From an uncultured Clostridia bacterium (GTDB taxonomy: Bacteria > Bacillota > Clostridia > Oscillospirales > Oscillospiraceae): DNA of 48,057 nucleotides. Position numbers and translations under genes: made by a program. Location: positions 1-48,057 of the forward strand of contig CANAZG010000014.1 of assembly GCA_947365965.1 (NCBI GenBank), in the 5' to 3' direction. Shown in pieces: positions 1 to 7,469 of this stretch (position 1 is the first letter of the stretch; the number at the start of each line of letters is the position of its first letter). The notes beneath the pieces are model-generated. The model did no database searches. It was given only the letters and a program-made list of their open reading frames with translations, and was not told the origin of the DNA.

Positions 1-199
1 GTCGGCAAGGTAGAACTGCCCGACTAAAGCCCGACCCGTCCGGCAGTCAGCCGGACAGGGAACGGCAAAATTTTTACACTTCTTTTACTTCTTTATCTCA
101 CATGAGCAAAGTGAACGGAAAGAAATCAAACCGTTGGATGAAATCCAGATTGCAAACTTTCTGAACACTATCAAAGGGAGCTGTTTTGAGGATATGTTT

Positions 200-1022
200 G
201 AAGCTGTATTCATAAGCGTTTGAGCAGTGTATGGAAATGAGAAATTATAACCATAGCCTCAGCGGAAGAGATGGAAATCTCATAATCTTTGCTGAGCCGT
301 CTGGAATGATTGAGCCAGGAGAGGGTGCGCTCCACCACCCATCTCCAAGGAAGTTTTCCCATTGATGGGGCTTGATCTTCTCTGAAATATCAACATCAAG
401 GTCAAGCTGTTCCTTCAAATCAGAAACGAGAGTTCCCCGATATCCTGCGTCCGCACAGAACTTCTGAACAGATGGATACCGCTCATACGCTCGTTTGGCG
501 GTAGATATTCCACCTTTTGTGTCATGAATATTGGCAGAATGGACCACAACAGACAACAAGCCGCCCAGAACATCCACTACGATATGCCGCTTCCTGCCTT
601 TCGTTTTTCCCCTCCGTCCATTCCGCGTTCTTCGCTGGCTGCTACCGTTTCACACTCTGGGAATCAATGATCGCATAGCTTGGACTCTCCTTGCGTCCGG
701 CATTTGTTCGTGTCTTTTTTACAAGATGCTCCAGGATTTTATCCCACAGCCCACTGATCCGAGCGCGGCGATAAAAACTATGTACTGTTGAATACGGCGG
801 AAAATCATGAGGCAACTGTCTCCATTTGCACTCAGAATCCACCAAATACAGTACTGCATCCGTCAATTCCCGCTTGCTCCACGTGCAGTTGCGCATCCCT
901 ATATATAGTGGCGATATTTCTTTCCGCTGCTCATCTGTCAAGTCGCTGGGATACGCCCCTCGTCCTTTTTCTTCCATGTATCCTATTTTACCACTGCTTT
1001 GTCTTCTTGTGAATACAGGGTC
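200..1022 (-). mobile_element. IS5-family insertion sequence (IS427-like), 823 bp, decayed
   Basis: The ends are imperfect inverted repeats: GAAGCTGTATTCATAAG at 200-216 and, read inward on the minus strand, GACCCTGTATTCACAAG at 1006-1022 (14 of 17 match). A ttt at 197-199 is repeated at 1023-1025. Removing the element and one ttt restores the integrase reading frame across the junction, which fixes both borders and the 3-bp duplication. The transposase stop codon lies inside the left repeat, as is common in IS427-group elements. Assignment to the IS5 family rests on the transposase; the subgroup is inferred from size and layout. The terminal repeats resemble those of the element at 38655-38815. 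Confidence 0.85.
210..977 (-). pseudogene. IS5-family DDE transposase, three frameshifts
   Basis: Starts at ATG 977 (MEEKGRGAYPSDLTDEQ) with the DUF4096-like N-terminal region (CKWRQLPHDFPP, then AIIDSQSVK with the first catalytic Asp). It continues in other frames as KGRKRHIVVDVLGGLL, DAGYRG (second Asp) and [16 protein letters not shown] (catalytic Glu), ending at TGA 210-212. Three frame breaks are visible, at about 648-650, 604-608 and 354-357. Each would be repaired by one extra A (minus strand) in a short A run. All catalytic residues are still encoded, but no single frame gives a full protein. Some IS427 relatives use programmed frameshifting, which could explain one break but not three. 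Confidence 0.85.
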
Positions 1023-1463
1023 TTTATTGTGACCTTGTTCACAGGTATGCGGCAAGGGGAGGTTCTGGGTTTGACCTGGGATTGTGTCGATTTTGATCAC
1101 AGTACAATCACCATCAATAAGCAAATGCAGCTTCACTAGGGGGACGGGATTGATACCTACAAATTTGTGTCCACTAAAAACGGAAAATTCCGAACAATAG
1201 CAGTGGCACCCTCTGTTTTAACCCAATTAAAGCGCCGCCGTAAGCTGCAAGCAGAACAGCGTTTACAGGCTGGCCCGCTATGGGAAGACAGCAACTTTGT
1301 GTTCACGGATGATACAAGCCATCATTGGACCAAACCAAAGGTTTACAGAAGCTTCAAGAAAGCTATTGCCGCCATCGGCTGACCCAATATCCGCTTTCAT
1401 GACCTCCGCCACCCAAATGTCAAGCCCAAGACATACAGGCTTTCCTTGATCGCGGTATAGTTC

Positions 1464-4253
1464 TCAGCTTTTTTTCTTTTTCCGGCACACAGGACAGCCG
1501 CTCCCTTCTGTGCGATAAGCAATCGGCGCATTCCAACGACAACCGCAGGATTGGCAAATCCATCCAACCATCCGCATAGATCTGGGGAGGACCTGTTCTG
1601 GAGTCAAGTTGTCATTTACATCATAATCCCACTCGGCAGCTAAGACCGGATTAAGCGTGGCAAGACAGTTTTCCTTACTGGCTAGTCGTCCATTGCAATA
1701 GGGGCAGCCACTTCCGTCCATTCGGGAGTCGGGTGTGGCTTGCCATTCATGTCCTCTCTCACAGCGCCACCAAACCTTTTTGTTGGAATGTGCCATATAG
1801 GCACTGGGAGGCAAGGGATTATATGTAGGGTGCCACTGAGCGCACAACTCAGGTGAGGCTATGTCCAGTGTGATTCCTTTTTGCAGCCGCTTTGCACAAT
1901 AAGGACATCCCCTTCCCTTTCTTCGATTGCTGACACTGGATTGCCATTCGTGCCCGCCCTCACAGACCCACCAGATTTTTTTACCGCTGCAAGGCGCAAC
2001 ATCCCATGGAGTAAGAGTTCCGTTTTTCTCTGGATGCCACTGGGTAATCAATTCCGGCTGTACCGCAGCCAGGCAGTGTTCAGGAGAAACCCGCCGCCCG
2101 GAGCAATAGGGGCAACCCTGACCGCGCTTACTCCGTTTCATCACTTGTGCCTGCCATTCATGCTGTTTCTGGCACATCCACCAAACTGTTTTTGTACTGT
2201 TTGCAGTCACGTCTTGTGGCGTCAGGTCACCATTTTTGACCGGATGCCATTCCTGGGTCAGCAGAGGAAACACAGCGGCCAGACAATTGTCAGCACTGAC
2301 CTTCAGGTTGATACAGTAAGGACAGTCAGTATGATTAATGTGCCTGCTGTACACACTGGCGCGAAATGTGTGACCTTGAGCGCAAAGCCACCAAACACGT
2401 CTAGGTGAAGTGGCAGTGACATCACGAGAAGTCAGATTCCCGTTTTTTGTGGGGTGCCATTGTGCGGCTAACTCTGCATCAATGGTATCCAGGCAATTGT
2501 CATCGCACACTTTATCGTTTCGGCAGTACGGACACAGATGGGCGACCGGCGTTTTGCTCATGCTATTGGGCGCGCCCCGCCATTCATGCCCCTTCTCACA
2601 GATCCACCACCACCGCTTATTGCTTTGGGGCATCACCTGACTTGGGGTGATGCGTCCATTTCGCGTCGGGTGCCAGAGTGCGGCCAGCTCTGGACGCTTG
2701 GCCGCCAAATTGTTTTCATCCGCAGGGATGCTGCGTATGCAGACTGGACATCGGCTTCCGTTTGGATTTGCCCGGTTGTACAGCATAGTTTTCCATCGGT
2801 GTCCACAGGTAGAGCACACCCAGGCGGCCAAATATTTTGTATTGGGCAGCAGTTCATATAAAGTCTTGTCATTGAGTTCTGCGTCCCATTCTAACAAAAG
2901 ATGGGGGAAGCGGACAGCGGCATTATTGGTGTCTGTGGGAAGTTTTCCAGCACAGTAGGGACAGCCGGAATGCCGTTTGGTTCGGTTTACCACAGTAGCG
3001 GTGAATTCTCTCTTACAGGTTCCGCATTCCCAAATCCCATTCCTGGAAGAACCAGCCAAAACGGCCTCGGGAGGACTGCCGTTCTTTTTGCTCCACTCCC
3101 TGCCCAATTCCGGGAAACAGGCCGCTAAGGAGCGTTGTCTCCGTTCGTGATAGTATGTATTCTCTATTTTCTGATGGTCCTGGATAAAATCCGGCGTGTT
3201 AAAGTATATCACCTCTCCGGTCAGCGCTTCCAGCCAATGGAACACATAGCATATCAGCTGATCCAGCTTTTTATATGGCGCAGGATCATAATAGGTCAGT
3301 ACATCTCCGTCTAAGATAAAGCCGGAGATCGGGTCCGGACTCTCTGCCAGCCAAAGCACATGGCGATACCCCTTCTGGAGTAATTCGTCCCGACGGCGAA
3401 CATCTCGCTTGTGAGCCTCCTCCTGCCAATGCGTATAGCCATGGTGTTCAATGGCGATACGGTAGGAGGGAAGGCAGATATCTATATGGTAGCGCCCCTC
3501 CGGATACTCACAGATACAATCAGGAAAAACCTTGCGAAGGTAGTAAAATAGAGCCCGGCTGGTATAAGTGATTTTGAATAGGCGGGCACAGCGGGGACAG
3601 CCTCTGCGCAATAATGTTCGGTTCGCGATTCGATCCTGCCAAACATGGCTTGGATCAAAATCACACCTCCACCAGACCTTCTGATGGCTGGCCGGAAAGC
3701 ACTCCCGAGCTTGAAGGCCTTCATTCAGAAGGTTGTCAAACTGGCGTGAAAGCTCTGGGTAACGGTCCGCCAAATTATATTGAGGAAAGATCTTTTGCTT
3801 GCTGCAAAAAGGACACAGTTCACCGCCTTTGCTTCGGACCAGTTCAGCAGACCTGATCCGGTCCCCCAAACACGCAGCCCAACGGTTCCTGCACCGTTGA
3901 CAGTACCAGTAAAACTTACTGTTCCTATTTTTGCATTGCTCAGGCTCCACGATATTTGCTTGGAAATCCCACTGGAGAAGCAACTCCGGATACCGCTTTG
4001 TCCAAATATTATCCTTCCACGGTACCCGGTCATGACAAGCGGGACAGTCCAATTTGGCCCCTTTGCGCGTCACTTTATTCAGGCAGCGATTCCATTGATA
4101 GCCGCATTCAGAGCACAGAAATGCGGCTGTGCGGCTGGAGGAAAATCCAACTTGATTTGCCGGAAGAAGATTTGCGCCGGCCTCATAGCAGCGCAATAAT
4201 TCCTCTGCGCTATGTTCGCTGCACCAGTCTTGGAAAGATTTTGTAAAATTCAT
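1464..4253 (-). CDS. Multi-zinc-ribbon (DUF4379-like) protein with an embedded PD-(D/E)XK/Vsr-like nuclease domain
   Basis: 929 aa from ATG 4253. The alternative ATG at 4259 sits directly against the AGGATGG that serves the second ATG. Three zinc-ribbon modules come first (CSEC...CPAC near residue 50, CQRC...CPFC near 120, WWRC...CPRC near 195). A domain of about 120 residues follows (about 230-345) with YHIDICLPSYRIAIEHHG and LLQKGYRHVLWL, the D-(x)n-E-x-H pattern of Vsr/DUF559-type endonucleases. Eight further repeats then follow (W..C..GHEW...CPYC, each with a LAAQWHPTKNG-type leader), ending in a KKKKS tail. Eleven ribbons suggest nucleic-acid binding; the centre suggests cleavage. Actual function is unknown. 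It lies 19 bp after the Y1-like gene and is surely co-transcribed. Codon use is more AT-rich than the chromosome around it, which suggests transfer. Confidence 0.8.
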   Translation of the reverse strand: MNFTKSFQDWCSEHSAEELLRCYEAGANLLPANQVGFSSSRTAAFLCSECGYQWNRCLNKVTRKGAKLDCPACHDRVPWKDNIWTKRYPELLLQWDFQANIVEPEQCKNRNSKFYWYCQRCRNRWAACLGDRIRSAELVRSKGGELCPFCSKQKIFPQYNLADRYPELSRQFDNLLNEGLQARECFPASHQKVWWRCDFDPSHVWQDRIANRTLLRRGCPRCARLFKITYTSRALFYYLRKVFPDCICEYPEGRYHIDICLPSYRIAIEHHGYTHWQEEAHKRDVRRRDELLQKGYRHVLWLAESPDPISGFILDGDVLTYYDPAPYKKLDQLICYVFHWLEALTGEVIYFNTPDFIQDHQKIENTYYHERRQRSLAACFPELGREWSKKNGSPPEAVLAGSSRNGIWECGTCKREFTATVVNRTKRHSGCPYCAGKLPTDTNNAAVRFPHLLLEWDAELNDKTLYELLPNTKYLAAWVCSTCGHRWKTMLYNRANPNGSRCPVCIRSIPADENNLAAKRPELAALWHPTRNGRITPSQVMPQSNKRWWWICEKGHEWRGAPNSMSKTPVAHLCPYCRNDKVCDDNCLDTIDAELAAQWHPTKNGNLTSRDVTATSPRRVWWLCAQGHTFRASVYSRHINHTDCPYCINLKVSADNCLAAVFPLLTQEWHPVKNGDLTPQDVTANSTKTVWWMCQKQHEWQAQVMKRSKRGQGCPYCSGRRVSPEHCLAAVQPELITQWHPEKNGTLTPWDVAPCSGKKIWWVCEGGHEWQSSVSNRRKGRGCPYCAKRLQKGITLDIASPELCAQWHPTYNPLPPSAYMAHSNKKVWWRCERGHEWQATPDSRMDGSGCPYCNGRLASKENCLATLNPVLAAEWDYDVNDNLTPEQVLPRSMRMVGWICQSCGCRWNAPIAYRTEGSGCPVCRKKKKS

Positions 4254-4272
4254 CGTCATCCATCCTATGTGC

Positions 4273-4707
4273 TCACAAGGAGTTTTCAGCGCAGTTGCAC
4301 CCTGCCCACCAGTCAGCCTCCAACTGATTGCCTATGTAATTCTGAATCGTTTGCTTGCTCAGTGCTTTTGTATACAGCAGGCAGCCGTCCGTCCAGAAGC
4401 TTTTACCTTCAAGAATATGCAACAAACCTGAATACCGCTGAAACAATTCGCTGCTGCTTATGTTTTTCAGAGACCGGACCACCTCTAACGGACTATTCCG
4501 CGGATGAATGCTGAGTTGTATATAAACATGGTTCGGGCTGATTTCTAATGACAATATATCAACTTCAAGTCTGCGGCAAATATCTGCAAAGATCGTCTCC
4601 AACTCCCGCCTAAGTATACAAAATGCACTTGTTGCCATATTCCGGGGCACAAGAACGAGTTGGTAATTACAATGCCATACAATGTCTGAGAAGTAATTAT
4701 TTTTCAT
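4273..4707 (-). CDS. Y1-transposase-like (IS200/IS605 TnpA-related) protein with altered HUH motif
   Basis: 144 aa from ATG 4707, which has TTGGAG eight bases upstream; an in-frame GTG at 4716 is less well placed. The order of blocks matches the Y1_Tnp fold: CNYQLVLVPR (beta-1), LEISPNHVYIQL at the HUH strand, SLKNISSSELF, GKSFWTDGCLLY, and IQNYIGNQ carrying the candidate catalytic Tyr and Gln. In active TnpA proteins the HUH strand is HVH; here the second His is Tyr, so metal binding should be weakened. It may be a domesticated or regulatory relative, or a dying transposase. No TnpB/IscB partner is present; the zinc-ribbon nuclease gene takes that place. Confidence is fairly high for the fold, low for activity. 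Confidence 0.72.
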   Translation of the reverse strand: MKNNYFSDIVWHCNYQLVLVPRNMATSAFCILRRELETIFADICRRLEVDILSLEISPNHVYIQLSIHPRNSPLEVVRSLKNISSSELFQRYSGLLHILEGKSFWTDGCLLYTKALSKQTIQNYIGNQLEADWWAGCNCAENSL

Positions 4708-4736
4708 ATCGTCCACTCCAAGATTTTCTTATATAG

Positions 4737-4765
4737 GTTATATCATAAATCTTATAAAAAATCAA
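4737..4765 (-). promoter_or_regulatory. Promoter of the Y1-like/zinc-ribbon operon
   Basis: On the minus strand TTGATT (4760-4765) and TATAAC (4737-4742) are separated by exactly 17 bp, about 30 bp upstream of the start codon at 4707. Confidence 0.6.
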
Positions 4766-4811
4766 CTTTTTCTCAAGCATTTATAACTGATAAAACCGGA
4801 AATTATTATAT

Positions 4812-5042
4812 TTAAATAGAATTATATATGTTGTAATTTAGAGGCCATGGCCTTGTAGAATCTGTGAGAACAATACCTAGCATTAATCCAGGTGAAAATA
4901 TTGGTACAGGAATATATCGCTCTCTAAACAAATAAACTCCATCTGCACTATGACCGCCAGACAAAACTATGAGGCAACCAGAATATCCCCTATTTATAAT
5001 TTTCGATTCCTTAAGATCCAGAAGCTTACTATATAAAAAGTG
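4812..5042 (-). pseudogene. Remnant reading frame of unknown origin, about 76 codons
   Basis: An open frame without a start codon runs from a TAG just before 5042 to TAA at 4812-4814. It encodes segments such as GYSGCLIVLSGGHSADGVYL and SPGLMLGIVLTDSTRPWPL, which have protein-like composition. It probably is the C-terminal stub of a lost gene in the island, but I do not recognise it. Otherwise the 4708-5044 stretch holds only the operon promoter (4737-4765) and AT-rich sequence. Confidence 0.3.
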
Positions 5043-5065
5043 CTATGGCGCAAACCATAGCACTT
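5031..5065 (-). terminator. Hairpin with U-tract (terminator-like)
   Basis: Perfect 11-bp stem: AAGTGCTATGG (5038-5048) and CCATAGCACTT (5055-5065), 6-nt loop. On the minus strand it is followed by TTTATATAG. It could be a terminator, or a structured end of the mobile element. Confidence 0.55.
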
Positions 5066-5308
5066 GAGGGGATTATATCATGTTCTGTTTTCCACTTCCA
5101 CGAGGATGGCTTCATTTTCCGCTTCCACGAGCTTAGGCCCTCTTATGCGGTGGCCGCGATAAAAAGCGGGGACGACATCAAAACGGTGCAGAGCAACTTG
5201 GGACATGCCACCGCCTCCTTTACTCTGGATATCTACGGTCATGTTACTGAACAGATGAAAAAGGAACGTGCGGATCGGATGGAGCAGTTTATTCAGAATG
5301 CTTCCTAA
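5045..5308 (+). pseudogene. C-terminal stub of a second tyrosine integrase
   Basis: From about 5117 the frame reads FRFHELRPSYAVAAIKSGDD, then IKTVQSNLGHATASFTLDIY and GHVTEQMKKERADRMEQFI, ending at TAA 5308. This is the catalytic C-terminus of a Tn916/phage-type integrase, including the LGHA box and the catalytic Tyr in LDIYGHV. The HxLRH box is degraded to HELRP. The overlapping FHDLRH segment also exists in the left remnant (about 1389) with different codons, so the two stubs come from different integrase genes. The stub ends 36 bp before the terminator of the tRNA array, the usual attachment position of such elements. The first 24 codons look non-homologous. Confidence 0.8.
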
Positions 5309-5343
5309 CTCTATGATAAGGAAAACCACTGGTGAAAAGCATA

Positions 5344-5383
5344 GAAAAAAGTCCTCAAAACCTTGCGGCTCTAAGGACTTTTC
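5344..5383 (-). terminator. Terminator of the tRNA array
   Basis: Stem AAAAGTCCT (5347-5355) / AGGACTTTT (5374-5382); on the minus strand it ends in a T run. It lies 3 bp beyond the CCA end of tRNA-Cys. Confidence 0.8.
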
Positions 5384-5385
5384 TA

Positions 5386-5460
5386 TGGAGGCGACACCCG
5401 GATTTGAACCGGGGAATCAGGGTTTTGCAGACCCTTGCCTTACCACTTGGCTATGTCGCC
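5386..5460 (-). tRNA. tRNA-Cys (GCA)
   Basis: Full cloverleaf with acceptor GGCGACA/TGTCGCC, anticodon GCA in GGGTCTGCAAAACCC, T-arm GGTTCAAATCC, and encoded TCCA. Last gene of the array; its 3' side faces the integrase stub. Confidence 0.95.
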
Positions 5461-5470
5461 ATATTAGGAA

Positions 5471-5497
5471 TCAGGAGCAAAAGGACCTTGCTCCTGA
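5471..5497. other. Intergenic hairpin between tRNA-Gly and tRNA-Cys
   Basis: Perfect 10-bp stem TCAGGAGCAA (5471-5480) / TTGCTCCTGA (5488-5497), 7-nt loop and no U-tract. It may help processing of the polycistronic tRNA transcript. Confidence 0.5.
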
Positions 5498-5507
5498 CTC
5501 CCTTTTG

Positions 5508-5583
5508 TGGAGCGGGCGACGGGGCTCGAACCCGCTACCTCCACCTTGGCAAGGTGGCGCTCTACCAGATGAGCTACGCCCGC
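5508..5583 (-). tRNA. tRNA-Gly (GCC)
   Basis: Acceptor GCGGGCG pairs with CGCCCGC; anticodon GCC in CACCTTGCCAAGGTG; T-arm GGGTTCGAGCCC; encoded TCCA. Confidence 0.95.
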
Positions 5584-5647
5584 ATAAATGTGCAGCCTTC
5601 AACGGAATAAGCTGTACTGCTCTCCGGGCAATCCAGCTGCACATGAT

Positions 5648-5723
<76 letters not shown>

Positions 5724-5748
5724 ATATCGGGCGTTCCGCCCGAAAAAA

Positions 5749-5825
5749 TGGCGACCCAGAACGGGCTCGAACCGTCGACCTCCAGCGTGACAGGCTGGCG
5801 TTCTAACCAACTGAACTACTGGGCC
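5749..5825 (-). tRNA. tRNA-Asp (GTC)
   Basis: Acceptor GGCCCAG/CTGGGTC, anticodon GTC in AGCCTGTCACGCT, T-arm GGTTCGAGCC, encoded GCCA. Confidence 0.95.
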
Positions 5826-5856
5826 ATCTCTCCTCCAGAAAATCCAGCCTATGAAA

Positions 5857-5933
5857 TGGTGGGAACAACTGGACTCGAACCAGTGACCCCCTGCTTGTAA
5901 GGCAGGTGCTCTAACCAGCTGAGCTATGCTCCC
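5857..5933 (-). tRNA. tRNA-Val (TAC)
   Basis: Acceptor GGGAGCA/TGTTCCC, anticodon TAC in TGCCTTACAAGCA, T-arm GGTTCGAGTCC, encoded ACCA. First gene of the array, closest to its promoter. Confidence 0.95.
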
Positions 5934-5960
5934 AAGGCTGTTTCCTGAACGGCAAGGGTT

Positions 5961-5989
5961 ATTATACTAAAACACACCCCCAATGTCAA
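5961..5989 (-). promoter_or_regulatory. Consensus sigma-A promoter of the tRNA array
   Basis: Minus strand: perfect TTGACA (5984-5989) and perfect TATAAT (5961-5966) with a 17-bp spacer, 27 bp upstream of tRNA-Val. The consensus match fits a strong stable-RNA promoter. Confidence 0.92.
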
Positions 5990-6022
5990 GCGGTAAATCC
6001 AAATTTTTCAGAAAATTTTCCC

Positions 6023-6043
6023 GGGGGCGGCAGAGCCGCCCCC
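6023..6043 (-). terminator. GC-rich hairpin downstream of the DUF2156-GNAT gene
   Basis: 9-bp stem GGGGGCGGC/GCCGCCCCC with a 3-nt loop, 10 bp beyond the stop codon at 6053. The following minus-strand sequence is AT-rich but not a clean U run. Confidence 0.5.
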
Positions 6044-6052
6044 GCAGACGGA

Positions 6053-7456
6053 TCATACCGTCTTCTCAAAGTACAGAAAGGTCTCGTCCTCCCCGGCCGG
6101 GCGCATACACGACTCCAGCATCCGCCGGGAGGCCTCGTTCTCGTGGAAGCACTTGCCCCGCAGCCGGCTCAGGCCCAGCTCATAGAGGCTCCACTCCGCC
6201 GCCCGGCGGAAGGCCTCCTGCCCGTACCCGTTTCCGGCGAACTCCGGCAGGATGCGGCAGCCCAGCTCTGCGGCCCCCTTGTAGTCAAACCGATAGAGCA
6301 CCGCCTCCCCGATGAACGCCCCGTCCAGGCGCACCGCGAAGTTCACCGCCAGCCGGTTCCCAAAGTCCCGGCGGGCCACCTCCAGAAAGTAGTCCTCCGT
6401 CAGCTCCCCCTCCAGGTCCGCCCGGTAGTCGTAGCCCCACCAGCGGTTGCGCTCATCGTCCAGGCACAGGCGGTTATAGGCCGCCCGGTCCGCCTCCCTC
6501 AGCGCGTCCAGAGTCAGCCGCTCGCTCTTCAGGACAGGGATCTCCTCCAGGAGGGACAGCTCGCTGCGGGTCTGAACCCGGAGCTTGGCCCCCATGTCCG
6601 CGGGCAGGTATTGCAGCTTGCTGGTGCGCAGGCCCCGGTCCCCGGCGTCGTCCTCCCGGTTGATCCACCGCAGGCCCTGGCTGTGGGCGGCGGCAAAGGA
6701 CTGGACCATAAAGGGGTACACCCCCTCGTACTGGGGCAGCCCCTTCTCGATGTGGCAGACCAGGGTGTCCCCGCAGATCTCCCCCAGGGAGATGGCCAGC
6801 AGCTTGCCCTCCAGCTCCACGCACCCGGCCAGGACCCACCGCTTGCCCACCTGCCGCATCAGCTTCCGGGCATAGCACAGCTCCTTTTTCGCCAGGGCGT
6901 CCTCCTTGTTGAACACCTGGTGGAACTCCTCCCAGAAGGCCTCCACCGCCTCGGCGTCCGCCTCGGTGAGGTCCCGGTAGACGGCGTCGGGGTAGAGCTT
7001 GCGGAACTTGTTGATGTGGTTGCGCTGGCCGGAGTAGCGCCGCCCGGCAAAGGCGCTCAGATCCTCCGCCCGGTAGAGGTAGTCCTGCCAGAGCCGGTCG
7101 TTGTCCACGGCTGTGTAGGGGTAGCGGTCCATCAGATACTCCCGCTCCTCCACCGGCACCACGCCGAACCGGGGGGCCGTGCCCTTCTCCATGCACCAGG
7201 CGTCGATCTCGTCCAGGGCGGCGTCAATGTCGCCTTCCCCGGGCAGGGGCACCGGGTAGTCGAACATGTACCCGAAGTGGCTGCTGTGGTTGAGCACCAC
7301 CAGACACCCGTTGGTCTCCGCATACTCGGGGCGCCAGTGCTGCCGCCACATGAGCTTCGTTCCCGCAGAGTATTCGCACAGGCGGTAGGTGCAATGGCTG
7401 TAGTATTTGCGCAGCCGGGCCGCGCTCCTCACTTGAATGGGCTTGAACTCCAACAT
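6053..7456 (-). CDS. DUF2156 (phosphatidylglycerol lysyltransferase-like) - GNAT fusion protein
   Basis: 467 aa from ATG 7456 (MLEFKPIQVRSAARLRKYY). The frame extends to an ATG at 7495 inside mscS, but MLEFKPI is the usual start of DUF2156 proteins. Residues 1-290 form the DUF2156 part (MWRQHWRPEYAE, GQRNHINKFRKLYP, IEKGLPQYEGVYPFMVQ), which has a double acyltransferase-like fold related to the aminoacyl-transfer domain of MprF. Residues about 300-467 are a RimJ/RimL-type GNAT N-acetyltransferase (LKSERLTLDALREAD, ELGCRILPEFAGNGYGQEA, NEASRRMLES). The substrate is unknown; amino-acyl or acetyl transfer to an amine is the reasonable guess. It follows mscS by 13 bp and is probably co-transcribed with it. 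Confidence 0.85.
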   Translation of the reverse strand: MLEFKPIQVRSAARLRKYYSHCTYRLCEYSAGTKLMWRQHWRPEYAETNGCLVVLNHSSHFGYMFDYPVPLPGEGDIDAALDEIDAWCMEKGTAPRFGVVPVEEREYLMDRYPYTAVDNDRLWQDYLYRAEDLSAFAGRRYSGQRNHINKFRKLYPDAVYRDLTEADAEAVEAFWEEFHQVFNKEDALAKKELCYARKLMRQVGKRWVLAGCVELEGKLLAISLGEICGDTLVCHIEKGLPQYEGVYPFMVQSFAAAHSQGLRWINREDDAGDRGLRTSKLQYLPADMGAKLRVQTRSELSLLEEIPVLKSERLTLDALREADRAAYNRLCLDDERNRWWGYDYRADLEGELTEDYFLEVARRDFGNRLAVNFAVRLDGAFIGEAVLYRFDYKGAAELGCRILPEFAGNGYGQEAFRRAAEWSLYELGLSRLRGKCFHENEASRRMLESCMRPAGEDETFLYFEKTV

Positions 7457-7469
7457 AAATAGATTGTAC

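Larger units (their letters stand above)
98..1412 (+). pseudogene. Tyrosine integrase (Tn916-type), broken by an IS and stop codons
   Basis: Left part (98-199) reads ...ERKEIKPLDEIQIANFL in the frame that ends with ttt at 197-199. The right part resumes at 1026 with IVTLFTGMRQGEVLGLTWD, in the same frame once the IS and one copy of the ttt duplication are removed. This is the core-binding/catalytic junction typical of Tn916/phage-type integrases. The right part has in-frame stops at about 1137 and 1380, and similarity ends just after the HDLRH box (about 1389-1412), so the last third with the catalytic Tyr is missing. The N-terminus is not recognisable upstream of 98. Positions 1-97 hold only a short GC hairpin (38-56). 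The gene is dead and marks an old integrative element. Confidence 0.85.

Noticed and set aside
1389-5308. A single integrase gene split by the zinc-ribbon operon
   Set aside because: Both stubs contain the FHxLR box with different codons, so they cannot be two halves of one gene.
5386-5410. Duplicated tRNA-Cys 3' end as an attachment site
   Set aside because: No second copy of the tRNA 3' sequence was found in 1-5385; if it exists it lies outside the window.
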